Shown here: one piece after another, positions 43,543 through 52,645 of the stretch
Layout of the letters: each line of letters starts with the position of its first letter
How positions within the stretch are numbered: position 1 is the first letter of the stretch
From: Rheinheimera texasensis DSM 17496
Lineage (GTDB): Bacteria > Pseudomonadota > Gammaproteobacteria > Enterobacterales > Alteromonadaceae
Assembly (NCBI RefSeq): GCF_000711985.1
Contig: NZ_KL544005.1
Location: 261,970-325,969, forward strand
DNA: 64,000 nt
Direction of reading: 5' to 3'
The notes under the pieces: model-generated
What the model was told of the DNA's origin: nothing
The model's input: only the letters and a program-made list of their open reading frames with translations
The model's database searches: none
Translations under genes and position numbers: made by a program

Positions 43543-43568
43543 AAGCCGGCCATAGCGCCGGCTTTTTT
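43543..43568 (+). terminator. Rho-independent terminator after the GH31 gene
   Basis: AAGCCGGC-N6-GCCGGC followed by T6 or more, 18 bp after the GH31 stop. It closes the receptor-glycosidase transcript. Confidence 0.88.
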
Positions 43569-43675
43569 GTAACAGTATCACAACTCATCGACATGATCCG
43601 GCCATCAGCCGCATTCCGCTGCACCAATGCAAGGTTCTGACGTATCAATGAGCTTTTATCACTCTGGGAGCATTT

Positions 43676-45175
43676 ATGCGCTTACGTTATTCATTTGCCT
43701 TGTTGGCTTTGAGCATCAGCGGCCTGACTCAGGCCGCCATAGATCCACAATATCAGTACCTGAACGCCCTGCCGGCCCCACAGGATACGCTGGTGCTGCC
43801 ACTGCGCAGCAACGATGTCAAAGACGGCAAGCACAGCCTGCTCACCGACCCACAGCTAAAACAGCAAATAGCTGCCGCCGGTTTTACCGGCAAAGCGGGT
43901 ACCATCAGCCAGCTTTATCAGGTCGCGGGTTATCAACGGGTATTGCTATTGGGCCTGGGTGATAAGCCGGTGATCGCCGATGACAAGCTGGCCGCTTATG
44001 GCGGCGATTTAGCGGTAGCGCTGGATAAAAGCAGTGCGCAGCAGGTCACCATTGATGGCCGTTATCTGGCCGCGATGCCACAGCTGATCCATGGCCTGGA
44101 GCTGCGGGCCTATCGCTTTGACCAGCTGAAATCCAAAGCAGAAGCGCCACGCAAAGTTGCGGTGAATGTGGTAGTGGCAGATGTCAAAAATGCTGAGCAA
44201 CAGCATCAGCAGCTACAAGCCGTGGCCGAGGGCGTCTATCTGGCGCGTGATCTGACCAATCTACCGGCCGCTGATTTAACACCACAAAGCTTCGCTGAAG
44301 CTGCTTTGGCGCTACAAAAGCTCGGTGTCAAAGTCACGGTACTGGATGAAAAAGCCATCGACAAGCTCGGCATGGGTGCTTTGGCGGCTGTCGGTCGCGG
44401 CAGTGAGCGCCCGCCACGCCTCGTGATCGCACAGTGGCAGGGCGATAATAAAGCGCCGCTGGCGATCGTCGGTAAAGGCATCACCTTTGATACCGGCGGT
44501 TACAACCTGAAAACTGATGGCGAATCCATAGTGCGGATGACCAGCGACATGGCGGGTGCGGCAGCTGTGCTTGGTACTATCAAAGCGCTGGCGCTGCAAA
44601 AAGCCAAAGTGAATGTGGTCGGCCTGATGGCGATGGCGGAAAACATGATTTCCTCCAACGCGTATTTACCCGGTGATGTATTAAAAACCGCGCAGGGCCT
44701 GACAGTGCAAATCACCTCGACAGACGCCGAAGGCCGTTTGGTGATGGCCGATGCGATGTGGTACGCCCGCAAAGAATACCAACCGCGCGCCATGGTGGAC
44801 ATTGCCACTTTAACCGGCAGTAAAGTCGGCGCGCTGGGCAGTTACTACGCCGGGCTTTTCAGTGAAGATGAAGCCTTGACCGGCGCTTTGTTACAAGCCG
44901 CGAAACAGAGTGGCGAGCCGCTGTGGCGTTTACCGCTCAGCGATGAATTTGCCGGCGAACTGAAAAGTGACATTGCGGATTTACGCAACACCGGCAAAAC
45001 CACCGGCGCCTCGACCGCTGCCTGGTTCCTGAAACAATTCGCCGGTGACACGCCCTGGGCCCATCTGGATATCGCCGGCAATGCGCTCGCCAGCAGCGAC
45101 AAAGGCGTGCATCCCACTGGTGCCACCGGTTTTGGTGTTCGTCTGTTAACCCAGTGGTCGCTGCAACAGCCATAA
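43676..45175 (+). CDS. Exported M17 leucyl aminopeptidase family protein
   Basis: A 499-residue M17 aminopeptidase with a clear signal peptide (MRLRYSFALLALSISGLTQA), unlike the cytosolic PepA. The active-site elements are kept: GKGITFDTGG with the metal-binding Lys and Asp, SDMAGAAAV, AENMISSNAYLPGDVL and the signature STDAEGRLVMADA with its bicarbonate-site Arg. Two metal ions would cleave N-terminal residues from peptides in the periplasm or outside. The segment YNLKTDGESIVRM differs slightly from the usual SISLKP loop. GGGAG lies five bases before the ATG. It is a single-gene unit closed by a strong terminator. Confidence 0.93.
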   Translation: MRLRYSFALLALSISGLTQAAIDPQYQYLNALPAPQDTLVLPLRSNDVKDGKHSLLTDPQLKQQIAAAGFTGKAGTISQLYQVAGYQRVLLLGLGDKPVIADDKLAAYGGDLAVALDKSSAQQVTIDGRYLAAMPQLIHGLELRAYRFDQLKSKAEAPRKVAVNVVVADVKNAEQQHQQLQAVAEGVYLARDLTNLPAADLTPQSFAEAALALQKLGVKVTVLDEKAIDKLGMGALAAVGRGSERPPRLVIAQWQGDNKAPLAIVGKGITFDTGGYNLKTDGESIVRMTSDMAGAAAVLGTIKALALQKAKVNVVGLMAMAENMISSNAYLPGDVLKTAQGLTVQITSTDAEGRLVMADAMWYARKEYQPRAMVDIATLTGSKVGALGSYYAGLFSEDEALTGALLQAAKQSGEPLWRLPLSDEFAGELKSDIADLRNTGKTTGASTAAWFLKQFAGDTPWAHLDIAGNALASSDKGVHPTGATGFGVRLLTQWSLQQP

Positions 45176-45192
45176 ATCGAAGCGTTTACCTG

Positions 45193-45230
45193 AAAGCCCC
45201 CTGCGACTTATTGTCGCAGGGGGCTTTTTT
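45193..45230 (+). terminator. Rho-independent terminator after the aminopeptidase gene
   Basis: AAAGCCCCCTGCGAC-TTATT-GTCGCAGGGGGCTTT, a 15-bp perfect stem, with the T-run continuing to 45230. Confidence 0.92.
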
Positions 45231-45281
45231 ATTCTGACGCCACTGCTAAAGTGTTTTCTAATTAAAATCTGAGACTTAGCT

Positions 45282-46010
45282 ATGGCCTTTCCAAATCTGC
45301 GCCGCGAGCGTTTCTGGCGTCAGCTGCATTTCTATCTGGGTCTGGTGCTGTCTTTACAACTGGTCGCCTGGTTTGCCAGTGGTGTAGTGATGAGCTGGTT
45401 TGAAATTGAGCAAGTGCGTGGCGAACATTTGCAATCCCCGGCGCCGGCGGCGCGCTGGAGCGAAGCGCTGGTCACGCCGGCCGCTGCCGTAGCGCAAGCG
45501 CCGGCGCAATTCCGACAAGCGCAGTTAAGTCTCAGCCAACGCGGCACTGAGCCGGTATATCAGTTACAACAAGATGACCAACAGCTGTTTATCAGCGCCT
45601 CGTCTGGTCAGATTTTGCAGCCTTTGGCTGCCAATGAAGTGCAGATCTTGGCACAGCAACGCTACAAAGGCACTGGGGCATTACGCAGCGCCGAATGGTT
45701 AACGCAAACGCCTGCTGAAGTGCGTGGATTAACAGCGCCATTGTGGCAGGTGCAATTTGCCGACGCTGAACAAACCGCATTTTATTTCCACCCGATCACC
45801 GGACAATTATTGCGGGTGAGAACAGATACCTGGCGTCTGTACGATTTCTTCTGGATGCTGCACATCATGGATTACCAGGATCGCAGTGACTTTAATCATC
45901 CGCTCCTGATCATCAGCGCCGGCAGTGCGCTGGGGTTTACCCTGGGGGGTTTTGTGCTACTTGGATTTCGGCTGGCACGGCTTCGTCGCCCCGGCTTGCC
46001 CACCACTTAA
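45282..46010 (+). CDS. PepSY domain membrane protein
   Basis: A 242-residue membrane protein of the PepSY-TM type. It begins with RRERFWRQLHFYLGLVLSLQLVAWFASGVVMSW (first helix, about 15-38), has a periplasmic PepSY-like part (about 60-180, with QVQFADAEQTAFYFHPITGQLLRVR) and ends with a second helix (about 205-230) preceded by FFWMLHIMDYQDRSDFNHPLL. Such proteins are often tied to ferric reduction or protease inhibition; the precise role here is unknown. It stands alone after the aminopeptidase terminator, 85 bp before a DUF2789 gene that may share its transcript. Confidence 0.85.
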   Translation: MAFPNLRRERFWRQLHFYLGLVLSLQLVAWFASGVVMSWFEIEQVRGEHLQSPAPAARWSEALVTPAAAVAQAPAQFRQAQLSLSQRGTEPVYQLQQDDQQLFISASSGQILQPLAANEVQILAQQRYKGTGALRSAEWLTQTPAEVRGLTAPLWQVQFADAEQTAFYFHPITGQLLRVRTDTWRLYDFFWMLHIMDYQDRSDFNHPLLIISAGSALGFTLGGFVLLGFRLARLRRPGLPTT

Positions 46011-46095
46011 CCCGTCCGCAGCGCAGGAACCGATAGACCTCTATACTGTCAGAAGTTATCTGTACATTTTTCAACCAAAGACAGTGGGGTGCGAC

Positions 46096-46323
46096 ATGGA
46101 TACCAGCAAACACAATCTGTATACCCTGTTTGACCAGTTGGGGCTGCCCAGCGATGATGCCAGCATTGAACGCTTTGCCCGGCATTATCGCCTCAACGAG
46201 GGCCAGTATCTGTATCAGGCGGAGTTCTGGACGCCGGCGCAGGCCAGCTTTCTCAAAGATGCCTATCAGCAGGATGCAGAGTGGTCAGACGCGCTGGACC
46301 AGCTGAACGGCCTGATGCGCTGA
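46096..46323 (+). CDS. DUF2789 family small protein
   Basis: A 75-residue acidic protein with the family pattern: LYTLFDQLGLPSDDASIERFARHY, LYQAEFWTPAQASFLKDAYQQDAEWSDALDQLN. DUF2789 proteins are short, conserved in gammaproteobacteria and of unknown function. The ATG at 46096 is preceded by a GGGGTG stretch; a longer upstream reading would overlap the PepSY gene in another frame and is not credible. Confidence 0.88.
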   Translation: MDTSKHNLYTLFDQLGLPSDDASIERFARHYRLNEGQYLYQAEFWTPAQASFLKDAYQQDAEWSDALDQLNGLMR

Positions 46324-46331
46324 CTTGAAGG

Positions 46332-47642
46332 TCAGCGCCCCAGCTGATACAGCGGTAAGGCGTTTAAACGTCGGTCGATTTCTGCCACCATTTGTTGATA
46401 AACGGCCGAATCGATCGACTGATATTGCTGCTCGAACATTTCCTGCGGTAAACCTTCTGGCAGCCGGCTTTTACTCGGGAACAGTTCTTGTTCGGTGCGC
46501 TCTGCCGCAGCAAAAAACTGCTGCAATGCCCGCGCCGACTCCGGTGTCGCCACCGCCAGCCGGGCGAAGCGGATACCGGCACGGTCCGCCAGCAAATCGA
46601 CAAAACTGAAACCACTGCCGCCCTTTAACGAATCGAGCAGTTCTTTCGCCTCGCCGACCGCTGAAGATAACCGTTGATTACCCAGCACATGGATAGTTGC
46701 GGAATAGATAAAATGCTGTTGTAAATCAGGCCGGCGTGCCAGTGTCACCCGCGGGGTTTTGCCCTGCGGATTGGCCTTAACTTCATTGACCAGCAGCTGC
46801 AGATTACGTCCCCCCAACAACTGCGCCAACGCCAGGATCACTGCCTGGTTTTCCTGCACGGCGAGTTCAGGTTTGGCCTCGCTGCGCTTATCTGCTTCAC
46901 GCAGCAATAGCTGCAAATAGCTAATCAGGCTTTGTGACGCCGCAGACTGCTGGCTATGTTGCAGCGCCAGCGCATAATAATGCTCAATCAGCTCTTTCTG
47001 GCTTTCATCGCGAAACCATTGTTTATATAAATTCAGCCCTGAATGCTTCAGAGCACTGAAGCTGAAATCGGCAGATTTGTTCAGCTCCACCTTCACCGCA
47101 TCCTGTTGCACTGTGACAGAACGAACTTTTGCCAGTAATTCAGCGCCTTGTCCCGGCCCCCACACCTGATCGGCGACCCAGCCTAACAAACCAAGCGCCA
47201 TACCGCCCGGTAGCGTCAGGCTGCCAATTTGTACTTTTTTCAACTGCAAAGGACCAACGGAAGGTTCAATCTGTAAATGTGCGTTGACATACCAATGCCA
47301 GGTAAACAGCTGCAAAGGCATCGTCATCAGGATAGTTAAACCACTGTCATTGATCTGAGTTTTGCCCTGAAATCCGGGCAAACTGCGGCTCGCGATGGTA
47401 AACGCCGCATTGAGTTCATCAGCATTAGTCTGGATCACCAGCTGCTGACCGGGGTCCCGCATCGACTGGTTCAGATTATTCAGCAACTGCTGACTGTTGC
47501 GCACCGCCGCAGCATTTAACTGACCGGTTTCGTTTAATACAGGCGTACTGTCCAGCAATAGCCAGGCAACACACAGCACCACTGTGCTGAGTAACACGAA
47601 TAAAGTCAGGAGCTGGCGAAACAGATGCTGAACGGCCTGCAT
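46332..47642 (-). CDS. Membrane-anchored protein of unknown function
   Basis: A 436-residue protein with one N-terminal membrane helix (about residues 8-31, LLTLFVLLSTVVLCVAWLLL) and a large, probably periplasmic remainder. The middle has beta-rich and amphipathic stretches (LTILMTMPLQLFTWHWYVNAHLQIEP), and the later half is helical and Gln/Leu-rich (HSQQSAASQSLISYLQLLLREADKR). No catalytic motif was recognised. AGAGG lies seven bases before the ATG at 47642. It appears to be a conserved hypothetical of gammaproteobacteria, but I cannot name a family. It is convergent with the DUF2789 gene, with eight bases between the stops. Confidence 0.75.
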   Translation of the reverse strand: MQAVQHLFRQLLTLFVLLSTVVLCVAWLLLDSTPVLNETGQLNAAAVRNSQQLLNNLNQSMRDPGQQLVIQTNADELNAAFTIASRSLPGFQGKTQINDSGLTILMTMPLQLFTWHWYVNAHLQIEPSVGPLQLKKVQIGSLTLPGGMALGLLGWVADQVWGPGQGAELLAKVRSVTVQQDAVKVELNKSADFSFSALKHSGLNLYKQWFRDESQKELIEHYYALALQHSQQSAASQSLISYLQLLLREADKRSEAKPELAVQENQAVILALAQLLGGRNLQLLVNEVKANPQGKTPRVTLARRPDLQQHFIYSATIHVLGNQRLSSAVGEAKELLDSLKGGSGFSFVDLLADRAGIRFARLAVATPESARALQQFFAAAERTEQELFPSKSRLPEGLPQEMFEQQYQSIDSAVYQQMVAEIDRRLNALPLYQLGR

Positions 47643-47863
47643 CAAAAAACCTCTTGAGGCGTAAAGGGCTTCATCTTACCAGAAGCATTTGCTACTGGGC
47701 GAAGATTTCCGGCCGGGCAAAATTTGTAACTAAATTTTTCGTAAACAATAGCTTGGCACTACCGCTTTGCTGCTTTTTCTAGCTAAGATACCAACAAAGC
47801 CGCAGATGCGAAGTGCCGGTTCCCGGAACTACTACTATTAAAAGAAATCGCTGAGGAGTTCGT

Positions 47864-49906
47864 TTGAACCCATTGTTATCACTGTTTGGTATTTGTTTAT
47901 TTCTGTGCAGCCAGCTGCTTTCTGTTGCGATAGCTGAGCCACTGGACGCTGAACTGGACAAATACCTGCAACTGACCAACGAACAACCGGCGCAGGCATC
48001 CGCTTTTATCCGGTCTTTAGAGGCACAGTTAACTCCTTCCACCCCTGCCATCGCCCGGGCCAGATTGTGGTCATATCTCGGCAGTGACTATCGTGAACAC
48101 CGCGATTTTGCCAAAGCGCAACACTATATCGATCTGAATCTGGAGCTTGCCGAAAAAAGCCAAAGTGAGGATATTCGCACTGAAGCGCTGACCGACCAAC
48201 TGGCGTTACATCTGGCACAAAATCAACCTGGCAAAGCCAGAGCACTGGTCTCTCAGCTGCAGGAAGCGCTCTCCGGCGCTAATCTGGAGCGGGTGCGCTA
48301 CTACGCCGCCAATACGCTGGGTAGTTTCTTGCAATCAGAAGACCGCTATGAAGATGCCCTGCAGGCGTATTATCAGGCCTTTCATGCCATCGAAAATTCC
48401 AGCCACCCGCGCACAGCAGTGCGCAGAATTTACTTGCAGGGCGCCATTGCCGGTCTGAATACAGTGCTTGCGCAATATCAAAAAGCCGACGAATTGCTGC
48501 AAACCGCGATCAAACAAGCGCAAAGCGACGCCGGGCTGAATTTTATGCTACCTGACTTGTATCTGCAGCTGGGGGTCAACTATGCATCGCAGCAGCAAAA
48601 CAGCTCGGCAGAACAGGCAAATCAGCAAGGGTTGCAATGGGCGCGCAGGCTCAATAACAAACTGTCGATTGCCACATTATTGAATAATCTTGGCGATTTA
48701 AGATTAAAACAGGGGCAGTATGCCGAGGCAGTGCAGCTCTTTACCGAATCCAGACAATTGGCTGAGCAGCTGAATTATTCCGCCATGGTGCTGACTGCAG
48801 AATTTAATTTGGGTTACATCCAGGTCTTGCAGGGCAAACAGCAGGAAGGTCTGGCGCAAATGGCGGCTATGGTGGCAAAAGCGCGCGAGCTGCAACTGGC
48901 CGACACAGAGCTGTTGAGTTATGTCGGCGAGCTGGCCGATGCCTATGGCATCGCCAAAGCCCATGCCGACGAGGCCCGTTTGCTGCGCGAATACAATGTG
49001 CTGAGCCAGAATATTTTTAAAACTGACCGCGACCAGGAGATCAGCGCGCTACAGGAAGCCTTTTCTGCCAAAGAAAAGGCCAAACAAATTGAAAGTCTGG
49101 AGCAACAAAACAAACTCAACACGGCAGAACTGGCGCAAAAACAACTGCAGCAACGGGTGATGCTATTGTTCGGACTGGTGGTGCTGTTAGCCACAGCTTT
49201 GTTGTATTTGCTGTATCGCAAAGTACGCAATGCCAACCTGCAACTGCGTCAGGCCAATGACCAGCTGGCTTATAACTCGTTGCACGACCCGCTGACCGGC
49301 TTGTTGAATCGCCGCTCTTTGCACGAATTTATGCAAAAACGTACAGAACAAGGCGAACGCCGGCAGTTACCGACCGCGGCTACCGATGGTTTTATCCTGC
49401 TCGATATCGATTACTTCAAACATATCAATGACCATCATGGCCACGCCGCCGGTGACGCTGTGTTAGTCGAAATCGGTCAGCGGTTGAAACAGCTCACCCG
49501 TCAGGGCGATATGGTACTGCGCTGGGGCGGCGAAGAGTTTCTAATAGTACTGCGCAATCTGAATCAAACCGCCCTGACCAATTTCACCAACCGGGCCTTA
49601 CAGGTCATCGGCAGTACCCCGGTGCCTTATCAAAACAGCAGCATTCCGGTCACGGCATCTGCCGGTTTTCTGACCTTGCCATTTGCCGGTGTTGACGAAA
49701 CCCAGCTGAACTGGGAAAAGGCGCTGAAACTGGCTGATATGGCGTTGTATATGGGCAAAGTGCACGGCCGTAACCGCGGTTATGGTCTGGTGGCGCTGCA
49801 CCGGCCTTATGAAGAACTAAAAGCCCAGCTGGAAACCGACTTAAGTTTACCCATTGAACAAGGTCATCTGGAAATTACCCTGGTACTGGGCCCGCCACAA
49901 AGTTAA
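47864..49906 (+). CDS. TPR-repeat diguanylate cyclase (GGDEF)
   Basis: A 680-residue protein: signal peptide (residues 1-24), then a long helical periplasmic region (about 25-420) with tetratricopeptide-like units such as ATLLNNLGDLRLKQGQYAEAVQLF. A coiled coil (about 400-435) and one transmembrane helix (about 438-456) lead to a cytosolic GGDEF domain. The motif is GGEEF at 555-559, with RQGD (RxxD) before it, so it should make c-di-GMP with feedback inhibition. The TPR sensor implies a protein or peptide input. TTG 47864 is the start, five bases after GAGGAG. It is convergent with a binding-protein gene 13 bp away, with no hairpin between. Confidence 0.92.
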   Translation: MNPLLSLFGICLFLCSQLLSVAIAEPLDAELDKYLQLTNEQPAQASAFIRSLEAQLTPSTPAIARARLWSYLGSDYREHRDFAKAQHYIDLNLELAEKSQSEDIRTEALTDQLALHLAQNQPGKARALVSQLQEALSGANLERVRYYAANTLGSFLQSEDRYEDALQAYYQAFHAIENSSHPRTAVRRIYLQGAIAGLNTVLAQYQKADELLQTAIKQAQSDAGLNFMLPDLYLQLGVNYASQQQNSSAEQANQQGLQWARRLNNKLSIATLLNNLGDLRLKQGQYAEAVQLFTESRQLAEQLNYSAMVLTAEFNLGYIQVLQGKQQEGLAQMAAMVAKARELQLADTELLSYVGELADAYGIAKAHADEARLLREYNVLSQNIFKTDRDQEISALQEAFSAKEKAKQIESLEQQNKLNTAELAQKQLQQRVMLLFGLVVLLATALLYLLYRKVRNANLQLRQANDQLAYNSLHDPLTGLLNRRSLHEFMQKRTEQGERRQLPTAATDGFILLDIDYFKHINDHHGHAAGDAVLVEIGQRLKQLTRQGDMVLRWGGEEFLIVLRNLNQTALTNFTNRALQVIGSTPVPYQNSSIPVTASAGFLTLPFAGVDETQLNWEKALKLADMALYMGKVHGRNRGYGLVALHRPYEELKAQLETDLSLPIEQGHLEITLVLGPPQS

Positions 49907-49919
49907 ACCTGTTACAAAG

Positions 49920-50687
49920 CTAAAGCTCGTTCGGGTTACAAGGTGGCGGCGCAGCCGCTGTTGCATTGCCAAAATAACGTTCCTGCAGCAAGGTATAAGC
50001 CGAAGACTTTTGTACCTGCTGCAACGCCTGATTAAAGGCGCTGGCCAGCTCTTTACTGCGAAACGCGGCACGATAAAAAGTCGGCGCAAACAACGGATGG
50101 ATTTGCACCTGAGCGCTTTGCTCTGCTTTGCTGTTGTAATAAAAAAAGATGTTCATATCCATCACCACCACCTGCACCCGCTGTTTCTGTAGCATCTCCA
50201 CCTGAGTGCGCTGGTCGACAGTTTCACGGTAGCTCGGAGATGTCAGGGCAATGCGCTGAAAAGCTTCAGGCAACACCTGCACCGCATTCTGAAAAGCCAG
50301 AACAGACAAAGGCGCCAGATCTGCCACATCATTTAAGCTGATTTGATTCGCCGCCAGCGTGACGGCGACATTCTGGTAACGGATATAAGGGCAACTGTAA
50401 AAAATTTTTGGATTGCCTTCGGCTTTTATTTGCAGCGTGGCAATGTCGCCAATACCCTGCTGCAACAATGTGAAAATGCGTTTGTTCGGTACATAAGTGA
50501 ATTCTGCCGGCAACTGCATCACCCGGGCCACTTCACGCAGCAATTCAATTTCATAGCCATCCGAACTATCCACCTGAATATAAGGCGGTTTGTTCATGCC
50601 AACCAATACTTGCAGCGGTTTATCTGCCCGTGCCACGCCAGCCCAGATGCCAGACAATAACCAAAGCCCTGTCAGCCACAGACGCAT
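49920..50687 (-). CDS. Orphan periplasmic solute-binding protein (SBP_bac_3-like)
   Basis: A 255-residue exported protein. Signal peptide MRLWLTGLWLLSGIWAGVARA, then the lobe motifs LVGMNKPPYIQVDSSDGYEIELLREVARVMQLP and GDIATLQIKAE, and the second lobe with LLQERYFG near the C-terminus. This is an amino-acid-type SBP_bac_3 protein without a transporter nearby. GAGG lies before the ATG at 50687; the longer frame from 50768 was rejected because it has no ribosome site or signal at its start. It is the third orphan of this kind in the window. Its tail is Pro/Cys-rich (APPPCNPNEL), an unusual ending. Confidence 0.8.
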   Translation of the reverse strand: MRLWLTGLWLLSGIWAGVARADKPLQVLVGMNKPPYIQVDSSDGYEIELLREVARVMQLPAEFTYVPNKRIFTLLQQGIGDIATLQIKAEGNPKIFYSCPYIRYQNVAVTLAANQISLNDVADLAPLSVLAFQNAVQVLPEAFQRIALTSPSYRETVDQRTQVEMLQKQRVQVVVMDMNIFFYYNSKAEQSAQVQIHPLFAPTFYRAAFRSKELASAFNQALQQVQKSSAYTLLQERYFGNATAAAPPPCNPNEL

Positions 50688-50793
50688 GCCAGACCTCACT
50701 TTTAAAGCGGCGATAACAGAAGCATAGCGGAGCAAATGGCAGGCACAACCGTGCTGACTATACTGCAACTATCAGGTTGTCACGGAACGCCTC

Positions 50794-51531
50794 ATGAATA
50801 CACACCAGCTATTGTCTGCCCCAGCGATCTTGCTGCTGAGTTTTTTTGCGCTGCCTCTTCGCGCTGACGTGCTGTGGCAAGACTTTCGACTCACCTATTT
50901 AAACGGCAGTCATTACCGGCTTGGTGACCCAAACCGTCAGGTGCTGACCATTGAACATGCCGCCGCCACCAGCTGGGGCGACAGCTTTTTCTTCCTCGAC
51001 CATATGAAATCCGCCAACGGCCAACACACAAACTACGCAGAATTACAGCCACGCTTTAGCCTCTGGAAAAACGGCTGGCAGCTTCAGCCCGGCGGTTTGA
51101 TTAAAGATGTTTTACTGGCAAGCCATATCGAAATGTCGTCCCAACGCACCAATTTGCTCTACGGCGTCGGGCTTGATTTGGCGGTCCCCGGCATGAAGTT
51201 TACCCAGCTGAATTTTTACCGGCGTAACAACGAACACATCGCCGATAACTGGCAAGCCACTTTGGCCTGGGGTGCGCCTTTTCAGCTTGGCGGTCAACCG
51301 TTTTTGTATGACGGTTTTATCGACTGGGCCAGTGGCAGCGTCGATCAACATGCCAATTTTAACTGGACCTCGCAGTTCAAATGGCTGGCAAGTTCACTGT
51401 GGCAGGGCAAGAGCCAGGTCTGGCTCGGTGTGGAGTATGTCTGGTGGCGGCATAAGTTTGGGGTCAGTGACAGCCCAACGCTTCGAAGCCACGAGAACAA
51501 CGTCAATCTGCTACTGAAATGGCATTTTTAA
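50794..51531 (+). CDS. Tsx/OmpK-like nucleoside-specific channel protein
   Basis: A 245-residue outer membrane protein: signal peptide (ending ALPLRA), then a beta-barrel with alternating aromatic strands and the Tsx-family pattern (WQDFRLTYLNGSHYRLGDPNRQVLTIEHAAATSWGDSFFFLDHM). It ends with the strand VNLLLKWHF, whose terminal Phe is typical for BAM-assembled barrels. Tsx channels pass nucleosides; OmpK is the Vibrio phage receptor of this fold. Substrate here is inferred. It is divergent from the binding-protein gene (106 bp), so a functional link is possible. Confidence 0.85.
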   Translation: MNTHQLLSAPAILLLSFFALPLRADVLWQDFRLTYLNGSHYRLGDPNRQVLTIEHAAATSWGDSFFFLDHMKSANGQHTNYAELQPRFSLWKNGWQLQPGGLIKDVLLASHIEMSSQRTNLLYGVGLDLAVPGMKFTQLNFYRRNNEHIADNWQATLAWGAPFQLGGQPFLYDGFIDWASGSVDQHANFNWTSQFKWLASSLWQGKSQVWLGVEYVWWRHKFGVSDSPTLRSHENNVNLLLKWHF

Positions 51532-51563
51532 CCAGGGGCTGCTGATGTTTGGTGAGCAAGACA

Positions 51564-51590
51564 AAAACGCCGGGTGAGCCCCGGCGTTTT
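51564..51590. terminator. Bidirectional terminator between the Tsx-like gene and tdh
   Basis: AAAACGCCGGG-TGAGC-CCCGGCGTTTT: an 11-bp perfect stem with A/T ends on both sides. Confidence 0.8.
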
Positions 51591-51610
51591 AAATGTGGTT
51601 CGAACGGGAA

Positions 51611-52636
51611 TTATTCCCAGTTCAGCACCACTTTGCCGCTCTGGCCAGAGCACATAATGTCAAAGCCTTGTTGGAATTCAGCAACCGGCATTTCGTGGGT
51701 GACGATAGGCGTTAAATCCAAACCGGATTGAATCAGGCTGGCCATTTTGTACCAGGTCTCGAACATTTCGCGGCCGTAAATGCCTTTAATCACCAGGCCT
51801 TTAAAAATCACTTTGTTCCAGTCAACCGCCATATCAGACGGCGGAATACCCAGCATCGCAATCTTGCCTCCGTGGTTGATGGTATCGAGCATAGAGCGGA
51901 AGGCCGACGGCACGCCGGACATCTCTAAACCAACATCAAACCCTTCCGTCATGCCTAATTCGGCCATGACATCCGTCAAATTTTGTTTGCTGACGTCCAC
52001 TGCGCGCGTCGCGCCCATTTTCATGGCAAGCTCAAGCCGGAATGGATTGACGTCGGTGATAACAATATGGCGGGCGCCAACATGGCGCGCCACCGCCACT
52101 GCCATGATGCCGATTGGGCCGGCGCCGGTGATCAGCACGTCTTCACCGACCAAATCAAACGACAGCGTGGTGTGCACAGCATTACCGAACGGGTCAAAAA
52201 TCGCTGCGATGTTATCCGGGATACTGTCCGGAATTTTAAAAGCGTTAAAAGCCGGGATCACCAGGTATTCTGCAAAAGAACCCTGACGGTTCACGCCCAC
52301 ACCAATAGTGTTGCGGCACAAATGTACCCGACCTGCGCGACAGTTGCGGCAATGGCCACAGACTAAATGTCCTTCGCCGGACACGCGATCGCCGACGGCA
52401 AAACCACGTACTTCCGAGCCCATGCCCACCACCACACCAACATATTCATGACCAACCACCATGCCATGTGGAATAGTTTTTTGCGCCCAGTCATCCCACT
52501 TGTAGATATGGACGTCAGTGCCACAAATGGCGGTCTTTTTGATTTTGATTAAAACGTCGTTTGGCCCGACTTCCGGCATTGGCACTTCGGTTTGCCAAAT
52601 GCCCGGTTCTGCTTTTAATTTCGCTAATGCTTTCAT
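51611..52636 (-). CDS. tdh: L-threonine 3-dehydrogenase
   Basis: A 341-residue zinc alcohol dehydrogenase-family enzyme, the standard length. It oxidises L-threonine with NAD+ to 2-amino-3-ketobutyrate in the cytosol. Catalytic-zinc region [16 protein letters not shown], then GHEYVGVV; structural-zinc cysteines in [18 protein letters not shown]-binding [18 protein letters not shown]. The following gene order (kbl then tdh on the minus strand, 9-bp gap) is the conserved threonine-degradation pair; the product is the substrate of Kbl. AAGG lies before the ATG at 52636. Confidence 0.98.
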   Translation of the reverse strand: MKALAKLKAEPGIWQTEVPMPEVGPNDVLIKIKKTAICGTDVHIYKWDDWAQKTIPHGMVVGHEYVGVVVGMGSEVRGFAVGDRVSGEGHLVCGHCRNCRAGRVHLCRNTIGVGVNRQGSFAEYLVIPAFNAFKIPDSIPDNIAAIFDPFGNAVHTTLSFDLVGEDVLITGAGPIGIMAVAVARHVGARHIVITDVNPFRLELAMKMGATRAVDVSKQNLTDVMAELGMTEGFDVGLEMSGVPSAFRSMLDTINHGGKIAMLGIPPSDMAVDWNKVIFKGLVIKGIYGREMFETWYKMASLIQSGLDLTPIVTHEMPVAEFQQGFDIMCSGQSGKVVLNWE

Positions 52637-52645
52637 GTTGTTACC

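Noticed and set aside
45925-46095. N-terminal extension of the DUF2789 protein
   Set aside because: It overlaps the PepSY gene in another frame and lacks a ribosome site; the family length fits the ATG at 46096.
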